Positions 13,450 through 24,850 of a stretch of DNA of 64,000 nt are shown here, piece by piece. Both the position numbers and the translations under genes were made by a program. Within the stretch, counting starts at the first letter, position 1, and each line of letters opens with the position of its first letter. The notes under the pieces were generated by a model. It ran no database searches, had not been told where the DNA came from, and saw only the letters and a program-made list of their open reading frames with translations. This stretch comes from Rhizophagus irregularis (lineage: Eukaryota; Glomeromycota; Glomeromycetes; Glomerales; Glomeraceae): the NCBI RefSeq assembly GCF_026210795.1, contig NC_089440.1, positions 3,968,001 through 4,032,000 on the forward strand. The letters are read 5' to 3'.

Positions 13450-15544
13450 TAATTTAAAAAACGGCTAGCGGGCTAGTTTTTTTATATTAATTGTTTTAAC
13501 TTACAGTAGATTATTTATTTAAATGTTAGTTCTTATAACAATTTATTTAACCACTACTTAAACGTGTATTTTACCTAGTTTAGAAATTGTAATGAAATAT
13601 AATGAGAGATGTACAGTATAAAAAAAATTTCCATGTATTGAATATTTCATATTAAATTGTAGACATTATTTAAATAATTAATAAAAAAATAATAAATATA
13701 ATTATTTATTATCAAAAATTGTTACATTTTCATGGTTGAGAATCAGAAAATAATGTAAAAGCCAATATATATCAATTTATTTGATCCTTTATAAAATAAA
13801 TCGATTAGCGATCACGCGTAACTTCGGTTGATTCAAATTACAAGTCAAATAATGAAGAACGATATAACGATTGGTTCAAATATTTTGAACAATTATAAGG
13901 AAAGAAAGTTGACACGTAATTACATGAATAATTAAATAATGAATGGTAATGAGAATTATCTTCCTGTTAAAAATACTTAATTATAAAAAAATTATATAAA
14001 TTTTTTTTAATAATATTTATTAAAATATCAAAATATCAAAATATGTAAAAAAATTTATTATTACTGTGAGCTTATCTAAAGATGATCTTATCAAATCAAA
14101 ACTTTGGACCAAGAATATTCATTCATATTGTCGTATTATCAAAATTTGAGAGATTCATACAACTGATCCGATCTTATAATTTCTAGGAATTAAAAATTAT
14201 AAATAAAATTATGGCAATTTAAAAGAAAAGAAAAATTACACTACCTTTTATGAGTCTAAATCTTTTGATCATAATCATATTCATAATCTCCAATTTATAG
14301 TAATAATTATCATTTTAAGAAATTAGCATAAGACAATTTTAACAAAAGAATTTTTACTAAATTAGAGGAATCAAAAAATTGTAATATAATTAATTCCTCT
14401 TTTTTTCTAGCAAAATGATTGAGTAATTACAGTGATAATGAACCAATAACAATAAACGATTATGATGTAAAGTAATGTGGAAGACCTTTTTTTTTTTTTC
14501 CTCTCATATTAACTTTTTCGTGATAGGATCAATTTTATGCGGAATCACGTGAAATACGTCATGTTTATTTTGGTCGTAACTCGTAAAATCATAGTTAAAA
14601 ATTCTTTAATGTGGTACAGTTTTTTCATTCGTATTCCAATCGAGACTATTATAAATTACATCCAAACATTAATAATTATAATATTACAGCACACATCGTC
14701 AAACATCTAAAATGATGACTTATATCAATTAATAATTATATATTAGAAAATAACCTCAATTATTGAACAATAACAATAATTGTTGTAAACATTCGGAGTA
14801 CAGCTCAATTACTTCCCAAACAAACAAACAAACAAATCGCTTTCTCTCATAATTGGTTCGGCTTCGCAATTATTATATATGTAAGCTTTATCGAAAAACT
14901 TATCAAATCTTCTGCGGTAATAATGTTGAGAAAAATTGGTATAACAGATACAGTAATTGAAAGTCCATTCATTAAAACAACAATTTGCCTAAATTAATAA
15001 AAATAAGTTTCTTTAAATAGTTTCACCAAATGTAATACGACCTTTGAAAAAGGACCTCTTATTATATAATTATGTTGTCGATCTTTTTCTTTCCCAATGT
15101 AATGAAACCCGTAAGTTACAAGTAACTTTTTTCGGATTGATAATTGTGGCCTGTGTGTATTAAATAAGGAAATTCATTACAGTATTAAGCACTTAATTAG
15201 TGATTATATAAAGTAATAAGTTCACTTTTGTGTTTTCATTAAAATTCTTAAAGTTATAATAAACTACCATAAATTAATTCTCTTTCTTAATATTAATTGA
15301 CTTAAATAGGATAATTTCTCAGGGGATTTATTTTTTTTGTGAAATTCCGAACAATTCCGAAATTTTAAAACTGTATATAATAAATATTATGTACAAGTTA
15401 ATTTAAATTTGAATGAATATCATTTCCAATTTAAGTTCTTCATTGTAAAAAAAATTTCAATAATAATACGTTCTCTCTCTTTTTTTTTTTTAAAAAAAAA
15501 ACTCTCTCCCATTTTTTTCTTAAAAAAAAAAAAAAAAGAAAAAA
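13450..15544. other. Intergenic, no gene seen
   Basis: AT-rich sequence with homopolymer runs and a short TCAAAATA tandem near 14030. The last 100 bp before 15545 is a T-run then A-run leader, as in front of the SH3 gene, and probably contains the F-box gene's start region. Confidence 0.5.
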
Positions 15545-17167
15545 ATGGATCCTCAAATATTATCTAATAAACAAAAAAATATTGCATCATTTTCGAATTT
15601 ACCACCAGAATCAATGAATGAAATATTTAAAAATTTTCATGATGATAAACGATCATTATATTATTGTTCATTAGTAAATAGATATTGGTGTCAATTAGCA
15701 ATTCCTTGGTTATGGAGTCAACCAATATTTAATTCAGAATCAAAAGATGAATCAATTTCACCTATAGAAACATTAATTTCATGTCTTGATATTAATTCAA
15801 AAATTCAATTATCAGAACTTAAAATTCCAATACCTTCACAACGTCCTTTATTTGAATATACGACATTTTTAAAAAAATTGGACCATGCAGAATTATGCGC
15901 TGAAGTTGTTATGTGGTTAAGAAATGGATTGACACGAGAACAACTTCGAATTATGAGAGTTGTACTTCCTTTATCATTAGAAGTTAAGAATATATTAAAT
16001 ATTATTATTAAAGAATTATATAAACATTTTATTAAAAATTCAAATTTACAAATGATTATTCTTAAAGGAACAGGTTGGGGTTTAGATATTCCAAATATTT
16101 TAACAATAAATAATTTAATATCAGGAATATCAAATCTTCGTACACTTTGTTATAGTATACAACCAATGTTACAAATACAAATTTATGAAAATATGTTGAA
16201 ATTTTTAGATTCATTACCAAATTTATGTAAAGATATAGAAAATTTGGAACTTTCAATGAATACTATTGATAATAATTTAGAAAGAATTTTTTATAATATA
16301 ATTATTTCACAAAATAATTTAACAAAATTTATTTTTGATTGTGAATTTGGTCCAATAAGTAAAATTATTAATTCTTTATATACTCAATCAAATTCTATAA
16401 CTTTTATTGAATTTAGAAATATTGATTTTTATTGTATATCATTGGAATTTCTTTTATATTGTTCTTATTTAAAAGATTTAAGATTATATGATTGTAAAAA
16501 TATTACTTTACAACAATTATTACCTATTAGAAATTCTTCTAATTTAAATTTAAAAACTTTATATTTAAAAAGTCCTGATTTGGAATCTGAAGTTATATCA
16601 TTAATTATTGAATCTTCTGGAATGAAATTACAAAATTTATTTTTAATTATAAATTCTTATTTATCTAATAATATTTTTAATTTTTGTCCTGATTTAAAAT
16701 TAATAGATTTGGATTTTCGTATCGAAAATATAATTACTTCAATTTTATCCTCAATTAAATTTTTACCATTAGAATATCTTGCAATTCATTGTTGTACAAA
16801 TCCTTTAAAATCTTTAAAAGAAAATCTTCCTTTAACTTTAAAACAATTAGAAATTGATGTTGGAATTTTTCAAGCTGAAGATTTGGATGATTTATTAAAA
16901 GATTGTCAAGCACCTTTAAAAACTATGATAATTCGTGAAGGTTTAAGAAGAATATTAGATAATTATATTCCTATACTTATTGATTTTACTTTAAAAAAGA
17001 AAACTTTACAAACTGTTGGATTTTATTTTCTTGGAGGTTCATCATCTTTTTCTCCTTCAATTCAAGAATTAAAAAAATATGTTAAAGTTATTAAACCTTC
17101 TGAAATTTCTAATCATAATACACATACATTTTTATGGTCTACTATACAATTAAATAATAAGGTTTAG
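15545..17167 (+). CDS. F-box protein with degenerate leucine-rich repeats
   Basis: Single-exon gene of 540 residues. An F-box lies near the N-terminus at about residues 17-55 (LPPESMNEIFKNF, then SLVNRYWCQLAIPWLW). The rest is leucine/isoleucine-rich repeat-like sequence (NLRTLC, LKDLRLYDCKNITLQQLLPI, NLKTLYLKSP). F-box proteins of this build act as substrate receptors in SCF ubiquitin ligases: the F-box binds Skp1 and the repeats bind the target. The family is strongly expanded in Glomeromycotina, and its length and plan fit those paralogues. The start is the first ATG after a long A-run and no intron is needed. The substrate cannot be inferred. Confidence 0.9.
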   Translation: MDPQILSNKQKNIASFSNLPPESMNEIFKNFHDDKRSLYYCSLVNRYWCQLAIPWLWSQPIFNSESKDESISPIETLISCLDINSKIQLSELKIPIPSQRPLFEYTTFLKKLDHAELCAEVVMWLRNGLTREQLRIMRVVLPLSLEVKNILNIIIKELYKHFIKNSNLQMIILKGTGWGLDIPNILTINNLISGISNLRTLCYSIQPMLQIQIYENMLKFLDSLPNLCKDIENLELSMNTIDNNLERIFYNIIISQNNLTKFIFDCEFGPISKIINSLYTQSNSITFIEFRNIDFYCISLEFLLYCSYLKDLRLYDCKNITLQQLLPIRNSSNLNLKTLYLKSPDLESEVISLIIESSGMKLQNLFLIINSYLSNNIFNFCPDLKLIDLDFRIENIITSILSSIKFLPLEYLAIHCCTNPLKSLKENLPLTLKQLEIDVGIFQAEDLDDLLKDCQAPLKTMIIREGLRRILDNYIPILIDFTLKKKTLQTVGFYFLGGSSSFSPSIQELKKYVKVIKPSEISNHNTHTFLWSTIQLNNKV

Positions 17168-17885
17168 TACGGGTTTTATTAGTTATTATAGAAATTTGAT
17201 GAAATATTATTATTATATGTACAATTTTTATATGTACAATTTTTTTTTTTTCAAACATTTATATATATATATATACATACTTATTATAATAAATATTTCT
17301 TTGATATTATCGGATTAAAAATTGATGTTGTACGAGTTTGTGTAAGTTTTGGCGAATCACATGATTTTCCCGTAATTTGTTTTATGGATATTTATTGTAC
17401 GGTAGTTAACGAGTTAACGTCACAAAAGTATATCGTACGGCTAATGCGGATCGCAAAAAATACTTATAATTTCAATATTGTACGCAATTAAAACAATTAA
17501 CACTATATCGGTCAAACAAAATCAGTATGATCCTTATGATCCTACAGGGGTTTCATATTTTTTGTTTATTGTTATGTGAAACGTACCCTATTCCTACATT
17601 ACACAATTCAAAATTATTTATAGGAATCCAGTTAATCCAGTTACTGCGACTTCACAACAATATTAAAATTGACGAATTGTGCAGGTCGGCGTAATAATAA
17701 CAGTCTGATTTACGCAGCTTTGCGCAGCTTGAAGTTATATGACGTATTATTTACGTAATTACTCTTGTTTTACCTTTATTTGATCTGAAATATTATTTTT
17801 TTTTTCTCAAACGTTCTATTCGTTCTATTTTAATTTAATAATGGAATTATTGAAATCATTTAAAAAAATTATTTAAAATTATTAC
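17168..17885. other. Intergenic, no gene seen
   Basis: 3' flank of the F-box gene and 5' flank of the decayed kinase K2. A short TA microsatellite lies at 17260-17274. No inverted-repeat element with clear ends was seen. Confidence 0.5.
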
Positions 17886-17889
17886 AATT

Positions 17890-19510
17890 AAAAATGATTT
17901 TACAATTAAATATTGACACCAAAATAGAAAATTGTTACTCGAAATTTATGAAGGAACATGATGATAATTTATCAGGTATAATAACAAATAGTCGAACCGG
18001 ACGCAAATTTTATAAAAAACACTTTTTAATTTTAGTTTCATGCTACAATATTTTCTACTGATTCAATTACTGAATCAGACGAAACAAGTTTCTTTCTTAA
18101 AAGAGTAAATGTTATGGATTTAGAAAAGAGAAAAGAAGTATATGAATATGTGAAGAATGTAATGAATCAGGTACAGGAAAAAGATGGTGACAACCTTGTA
18201 ATGCTAAAAGATTTAAGAAAATTTTAAAAATTGGACTAATGGAAATGAAAATATTGATAAATTTATACAATAATCACAACTTAATGCTTTTTTATTCTAT
18301 GAAATGTCTTGAATGGATACCTTTTGAAAAATTTGAGAATGATACTTATATTACTAGAAGTGGTTTTATTCAGCTAACTGAAGGATTTATATATTCTTGG
18401 GATATTAAAGATCAAAATGGATAAGGATCGAAACCAAAGTTGCATTAAAAAGTTTAGATGATTCATCTGACATAAATACTAATTTTTTAAATGAGGTAAA
18501 TAATATTATTATATATTTAATTTTATCGCATTTTATATTATACATATTAACAATATTTCTCTCTTTAATTAGATTGAATATCATATTTCAAACAATTTTC
18601 ATTGTTCTAATGTTATTTCATGTCATGGAATAACTCAAGATCCAATTACTAAGGATTATATGATGGTTTACGTTATTGTGTAGACGGAAATTTGAAAAAT
18701 AATTTAATGAATAATTTAGATTATTTACAAAAAATTGGGTACTTATTTTGTATTGCGGATGGTCTTTCAGCTATTCGTGACGCTAGAAAAGTTCATAAAG
18801 ATCTTAATATATTAATTTTTGATAAGAATTTACCATTTATTAGGAATGTGTCAACCAGTAAATTATAATCAAGAGAAGTCAGTTAAAAAAGGAGTTTATG
18901 GTGTTTTGCCTTATACTATGGCACCAGAAGTAATACGTAGACATAAGTATACAAAAGCAGCAGACATTTACTCTTTTTGAATAATAATGAATGAAGAATA
19001 ATGAATGAAACTTATGCCAGAAGAAATTCCTTATTATTATATTCCTTATTATCATATTTTAACTATTAAAATAAGTAAAGAATTTAGACCAAAAATTTTT
19101 GAAAATACACCAAAATTGATTGAAGATTTAATTGTTAAATGTTGGAAAAAATAGACCAGCTGCTAAAGAATTAATTCAAATATTAAGAAAAGGATAGACG
19201 AAATAAATATTAATAAAAAAAGATAGTGAAATTTGTTCTCAAATAAAAAAATGTGAAAAATTTGGAGAAAATAAGGGGATAATGAAAAAATATATAAAAG
19301 TTTTCAAACTCATTCACAAGCAATTTATACTAGTAGACTTTTGAATTTTAAAAATCTTCCAGTATCAGTAAATTTGACATTTAATGGTAAATTTACGTTT
19401 GAAAAATTGTATATAAAATGATTTATTTATTTTAATAGATATTTTAATAATAATTTATTTATATTATTTATTTGTAGTTTCTGAATGCTTGGATGTAAAA
19501 TTAAGTGAAT
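17890..19510 (+). pseudogene. K2: decayed kinase of the expanded family
   Basis: Homology to the neighbouring kinases runs the whole length. There is an exon 1 relic ending in CAG before a donor at about 17978, an exon 2 relic from about 18033 (GATTTAGAAAAGAGAAAAGA matches the MDLEKRK start), a catalytic exon from about 18570 to 19390, and a last tail exon at about 19480. It carries many indels and stops. The first CxxC is disrupted and the glycine loop is replaced (RSGFIQLTEG). The HKDFHSGN segment reads HKDLN after a deletion, and the sequence around SDLG is shortened. The most eroded long copy in the window, so probably old. Confidence 0.85.
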
Positions 19511-20700
19511 AAGTAATGGATATACTGTATTTACTGGACAAGAAAAGAAATATAATCGGGTTTCTTGACGCTATGGACCAACACTCAACATTTCAATTAT
19601 GATAACCTTATATATTTTCGAAGGATTACAATTCAACAAATTCAATCGCAACATTCGCAATTTCCTGTATTTTCAATCGTGGACAAGATAAATATCCATT
19701 CTCATACATATCTCTGACAAAGTTACGTTGGCCTGACTATTTGTGAATGAAATAATATAAAATGAGAATTTTTCATTCAACCATGATGTGCATTTTACAT
19801 TATGTGTCTAGATGAGATGAAAAATGATAAGAATAATTAATTTATTCATTAAATGAAATATCACTTCTGAGATCAAAAGTCTATTTTGCAATTGTAATCA
19901 TACTGATATTATCGGTCGGAATATTTTTATGACAATTATATATACATGATTAGATTCACTAGGGTATGCCCAGTTTGACTTATTTTACGTTTGATTAGTA
20001 AATAGGATTTTTAATGACTCACAGAAAAATTACATACTTTCAATGCTCAAATTTTGGGTAAGTTTCTTAAAAGACTTATAATCAAAATATATTATAACAT
20101 GCTATTGATAGGCTTACAATTAATATTCAAAGATCTATATTTAATTATAAATAAACATTAAAATATCATCAACGTACTTACACAAGTCCACATAATTGAA
20201 TTCTCAAAACAGGTTTTATGATAAACTTATGTATTTATAACATATTTTGTTAGAACAGAATAAGAAAGTATTACAAATAAGAAATATTTTAAGTTTACTA
20301 AATAAATTATTATTATACATATAATACAAAAGAGTTTTCGTACCTGACTAACTTTTATTTAATAATACGGTGACGTTGTGAACTCAAGCGAGTTTTCATT
20401 ATTGCTGATATTGTAACATATGAATATTATAGAATGCAATTTTTTTTAGGTAATTTTATCGCAAATGTATCGTTCTTATACGATCAGGTGCTATGTTCTT
20501 ATACGACGTATATGTCACATAATATAGGTCGTATAAGATAGTATGTCGTACACGTATAAGAAAGATACATTTGCAATTTTATCACTTTATATTCTTTAAT
20601 CACTTACTGACATTTACATTATAGGAATTTTAACACTTGGTATACTGAAATTATGAATTAATTTTTGATAAAATTTCACGTGGTTCAAGAAATTTGAAAC
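19511..20700. other. Intergenic; inverted duplicate of the 4.7-5.4 kb region
   Basis: No gene seen. Segments here match the region upstream of K1 in reverse complement: TCACTTCTGAGATCAAAAGT at 19862 against 5231-5250, the GTATGCCCAGTTTGACTTA region at 19964 against 5158-5180, and ACGTGGTTCAAGAAATTTG at 20678 against 4890-4915. K1 and K3 are therefore inverted duplicates that include more than 1 kb of upstream DNA. Confidence 0.7.
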
Positions 20701-20710
20701 CAAAAAGGAA

Positions 20711-20734
20711 ACCTTTAGTCATGAGATCATAACA
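20711..20734 (+). promoter_or_regulatory. Shared upstream box of kinase K3, displaced by an insertion
   Basis: Close match to CTTTAGTCATGAGGTCATA (here GAGATC). It lies about 680 bp before the ATG at 21412. Removing the 384-bp element at 20776-21159 brings the distance to about 300 bp, in line with the paralogues. Confidence 0.5.
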
Positions 20735-20775
20735 TAACACAAAAATCTAAATTAAGGTTCATTCGACGGAGATTT

Positions 20776-21159
20776 ATGGAAAGCCGTCCTTGACAAAAGG
20801 TTGATATCCAGACATCATGTTGGATAATGTCTAGACATCATGTTTGATATATGTAGGATGATGTTTGTACATCATTCAACATGATGCTCAAGCATCAACC
20901 GACATGATGTCTTAGACATCATGTTACCAAATATAGTAAATTTTATTTTGTGTAACTCATAAATATACTATATTTGGTAATTTGATCAGCATGATGTCTA
21001 GACATCATGTCGGTTGATGTCTTTCACATCATGTTGAATGATGTACAAACATCATCCTACATATATCAAACATGATGTCTAGACATACCATCATGATGTC
21101 TAAATATTATATTTCATGATGTTTGGACATCAACCTTTTGTCAAGGACGGCTTTCCATA
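20776..21159. mobile_element. Fold-back element inserted in the K3 upstream region
   Basis: Both ends carry a long inverted repeat starting ATGGAAAGCCGTCCTTGACA. The arms continue inward, so almost all of the 384 bp can fold back on itself, closing near 20965. The arms are built of repeated short palindromes around GATGTCTAGACATCATG. The direct repeat gagattt flanks it (20769-20775 and 21160-21166). The matching site upstream of the kinase at 24851 (about 24570) is uninterrupted, which gives an empty-site comparison. No ORF inside. Confidence 0.85.
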
Positions 21160-21411
21160 GAGATTTAAGTAAATATTTACCTTTTTTTATAGTTTTTTAC
21201 TTAATAAAAAATTACCCTAATTGTAAAAAGTCTAATTTTGGTTTTTTTTTTGATATCTTTGTCTGTTTCTTCATAATTTGAATTCCGAATTACCTTTCTT
21301 TTACAAAAATTTTTTTATATTGTATAGAAACTTGCAATTAATTATATTCGCTAAAACGAAATAATTATTAAAACAATAATCGTTATTTTTTTTTATTAAA
21401 ATTATTTATAA

Positions 21412-23292
21412 ATGGATACATCAAAACAAAATATAAATACTACCGAAAATACAATAGAAAATAATTCTAAAACTGGTGCTAAAAATTTATGGAAAGGATG
21501 GGATAGAAAATATCAGGTAAATTCATTATCATAAATAATAATGAATAATATAAAATTTTATTAAAAAATCTTTTTTTTTTATCATTTATTTAATAGTTTC
21601 ACGCTACAATTTTTTCCATTGGTTCAACTAGTACTGAATCAGATGAAACTAACTTTCTTTTTAAAAAAATAAATATTATGGATTTAGAAAAAAGAAAAGA
21701 AGTTTACGGAGTGTGTGGAGAATGTAATGAACCAGGTACAGGAGATACATGGTGTCAACCTTGTAATGCTAAAAGATTTAAGGAAAATTTTAAAAATTGG
21801 ACTAGTGGAAATAAAAATATTGATGAATTAATACAACAATCACAACTTAATGCTTTACATACTTTTAAATGTCTTGAATGGATACCTTTTGAAAAATTTG
21901 AAAATGTTACCTATCTTACCAGGGGTGGTTTTAGTAAAATTTATTCGGCTGACTGGCCTGAAGGAAATATTGAATATTGGGATATTGAAAATCAAAAATG
22001 GCACCTAACACCTCCAAATGTAAAAGTTGTATTAAAAAGTTTAGATAATTCATCTAATATGAATGATGATTTTTTGAATGAGGTAATTAAATAATATTGC
22101 TTTAATTTGTATTTATGTATTAATACATATTTGTAAACAGATTTCTCTTTAAATTAGATTAAATATTATATTTCAAGTCATTTTTCTTGTGTTAATACCG
22201 TCATATGTTATGGAATAACTCAAGATCCAGACACCCAAAATTATATGATGGTTTTACAATATTATAAGAATGGAGATTTGAGAAATAATTTAATGAATGA
22301 TTTAGAATATGGAAATAAAATTCGATATTTATTTACGATCATAGATGGCCTTTTAGCTATTCACAACACTGGAAAAGTTCATAAAGATTTTCATTCAGGA
22401 AATGTATTATTAGATGGTAACGTCCTAGCTATTAGTGATTTAGGAATGTGTCAACCAGCAGATGATAATGAGCGAAAAGGAGTTTTTGGGGTAATACCTT
22501 ATATGGCACCAGAAGTTTTACGTGGACATCAATATACACAAGCAGCAGATATTTACTCATTTGGAATAATAATGAATGAACTTATGTCAGAAGAAATTGC
22601 TTTTAATGATATTCCTCATGATCGTACTTTGGCCGTTAAAATATGTAAAGGACTTAGACCTAAAATTTCTGAAGATACACCAGAATTAATTGCAAATTTG
22701 ATTATTAAATGTTGGGATGCTAAAGCAGAGAATAGACCAGCTGCTAAAGAATTATTTCAACTATTAAGAAAATATTTCGATGAACTTAACAAAGAAGTTA
22801 GCGAAATTTATTCTCAAATAAAAGAATGCGAAAAAATTAAAGTGAATAAATTAAAAAACAGAACAAATGAGAATAAATCTAAAAATTTTCAAACACACCC
22901 ACAAGCAATTTATACTAGCAGACTTTTGAATTTTAAAAATCTTCCAGAACCAGTAAATTCAACCGATTATTTATCTTCATTTCAAGGTAAATTTACTAGT
23001 ACATTTTAAAAATTAATATGTAAATATATTTTTATAAATTTATTTATTTGTTTTTTATCAGAGCCCGTTTCATCAATATCAGAAAATCCAAGTAAGTATA
23101 TACTTCGCATTATTATTAGAGTTATTTTGGTTATTATAATAACATTTATTTTCAATTTATTAATAGTTTCTGAATGCTTGGATTATGAATTAAATGAATT
23201 CGGTAATATATTTGTTATTAAATATGTGAAATTATGTTAATTTATTTTAATCATTATTTATTTATTTTTTTAAAGATCTCAATCAAGAATGA
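21412..23292 (+). CDS. K3: tyrosine-kinase-like protein kinase
   Basis: Six exons join in frame: 21412-21516, 21597-22082, 22158-22986, 23062-23091, 23167-23202 and 23276-23292, giving about 500 residues. After a short N-terminus comes MDLEKRK (about residue 63) and a zinc-ribbon-like pair (CGEC and WCQPC). The kinase domain has a glycine loop TRGGFSKIYSA (about 143), lysine in VVLKSL (about 181), catalytic loop HKDFHSGN (about 272), SDLG in place of DFG (about 290) and MAPE (about 313). The HKD and DLG variants are the norm in this fungal family, and the catalytic Asp, Asn and Lys are present, so activity is plausible. A basic linker leads to THPQAIYTSRLLNF and an acidic tail built by the micro-exons. 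Compared with K4, a one-base difference in exon 6 ends the tail a few residues early. The substrate is unknown; cytoplasmic signalling is inferred. Confidence 0.88.
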
Positions 23293-24515
23293 TGATGAAT
23301 GAATTTTACAGTGATTCATATTTTTATTATTATAAATTATTTCATTTTTATAAATTCTTTTTTGTTTTCATCACTTTATTATCATATTAACTTGAAAAAT
23401 TCTTTAGAAAAAAATGCAAAAAAAATTATGAAATATAAAAATTTAAAAAAATCTATTATACAATATAACGTGCGAAGTTGTAAATCAAACGATTTTAAAT
23501 AAAATTTAAAATACAGAATAAATACACCATCGTCGTATCATCCTATTGAGACGAATTATCTGTTATGTATATGAAAATATCTTTTTGGTTGTTTACTCGG
23601 CTTAATCAATATTCTTTGAGCACCTTTTCTTAAATTGGTAGATTGGCATCTTTAAATTATAATCTTTAAGATTTTTTGTCGGAATTAAAAATTATTCACG
23701 TGATTCTAGAACTTCCTTTACCAAAAATATTCTGAATCTATTATATAAATTTTATTATTGAAATAAACATCAAATCATTCGAACTGTTGAGTCAGTCCGC
23801 AACGATCAGTTGATTGAAAAAATCAGGTTTTAAATTTGAATGAATATACAGAAAACAAAATTGTATTTAAGTGATAATATCGAAATTTTTTTTTAGAAAA
23901 ATAGATGAGTTGATAAGACATAACTCATGCGGTTATGTATATAGTAAATACAGTACAAATTTAACATTATATATTAAAAAGGACAAGTTTATTAATAAAA
24001 AAAGGCGTGATTATATTACGCATTTACGCAGCGTGAAAATGACATGCACATCTATAGTAAAATCTATGATTACTTATACTTTATATTTTTGGCCAAACTT
24101 TTTTAAATAACGAATTTTTGGTGAAATTAACATAATTTCACGTGGTTGATACAACGGATGTCTAAAGTGGAGTTAAATCACGTGACTTTGGACAAAATTG
24201 TTTTTTCGAAAAATATTTTTATCTACATATATAGATATAGATGCATTTAATCCTGCTCTGCAAGTTTACTTAGAGTATAAAATGAGGTTATGAATGCCGG
24301 TTTTGACTTATTTGATTTTCATTATTATTAAAATTTTATTTATCCATTTTGTCAAAATCCGTTTGCTCATATGTAAAATCAAAAACAGCATTCAAATGTA
24401 CTTTTTTCCTTAAGTAAACTTGCAGAGCAGGCTAAAATGTGGGGTTTAACTTTATATTAATCTTAGTTTATGAAAAAATCAATCAAACTATATTAAATCA
24501 CGTGATTTAATTCCA
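23293..24515. other. Intergenic; kinase 3' flank and a MITE
   Basis: 23300-23600 is the kinase-family 3' flank, also found after K4 and, in reverse, after K1. At 23527 it carries the uninterrupted site AATACACCATCG that is split by an element downstream of K4. The short ORFs here (23299-23502 and 23871-24110) have no recognisable features. Confidence 0.5.
24252..24431. mobile_element. 180-bp inverted-repeat element (MITE-like)
   Basis: The ends CCTGCTCTGCAAGTTTACTT and its exact inverted complement (22 bp in all) lie 180 bp apart with a non-coding AT-rich interior. The flanking duplication is not clear (TTAAT against CTAAAA), so the superfamily is not assigned. Confidence 0.7.
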
Positions 24516-24517
24516 CA

Positions 24518-24541
24518 CCCTTAGTCATAAGGTCATAACAC
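24518..24541 (+). promoter_or_regulatory. Shared upstream box of kinase K4
   Basis: CTTAGTCATAAGGTCATAAC lies about 310 bp before the ATG at 24851 and is followed by the second shared word TCTAAATTAAGG at 24548. Function is inferred from conservation. Confidence 0.5.
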
Positions 24542-24850
24542 AAAAATCTAAATTAAGGTTCATTCGACGGAGATTTTTAAATAAACATTTCGTAATACTG
24601 TACCAAACTTTTTTTTTGTACCTTTTTTTTACAGTTTTTTACTTACTAAAAAATTATCCTAATTGTAAAAACTCTAATTTTGTATTTTTTTGATATCTTG
24701 TCTGTTACTTCATAATTTGAATTCCGAATTGCTTTTTTTTACAAAAAATTTTTTATATTGTATAACAACTTGCAATTAATTATATTCGCTAAAACGAAAT
24801 AATTATTAAAACAATATCGTTATTTTTTTTTTTATTAAAATTATTTATAA

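Noticed and set aside
18239-18424. Small independent gene
   Set aside because: It is an open stretch within the decayed kinase K2.
23871-24110. 79-residue ORF
   Set aside because: No domain, biased composition and no conservation in the paralogous flanks.
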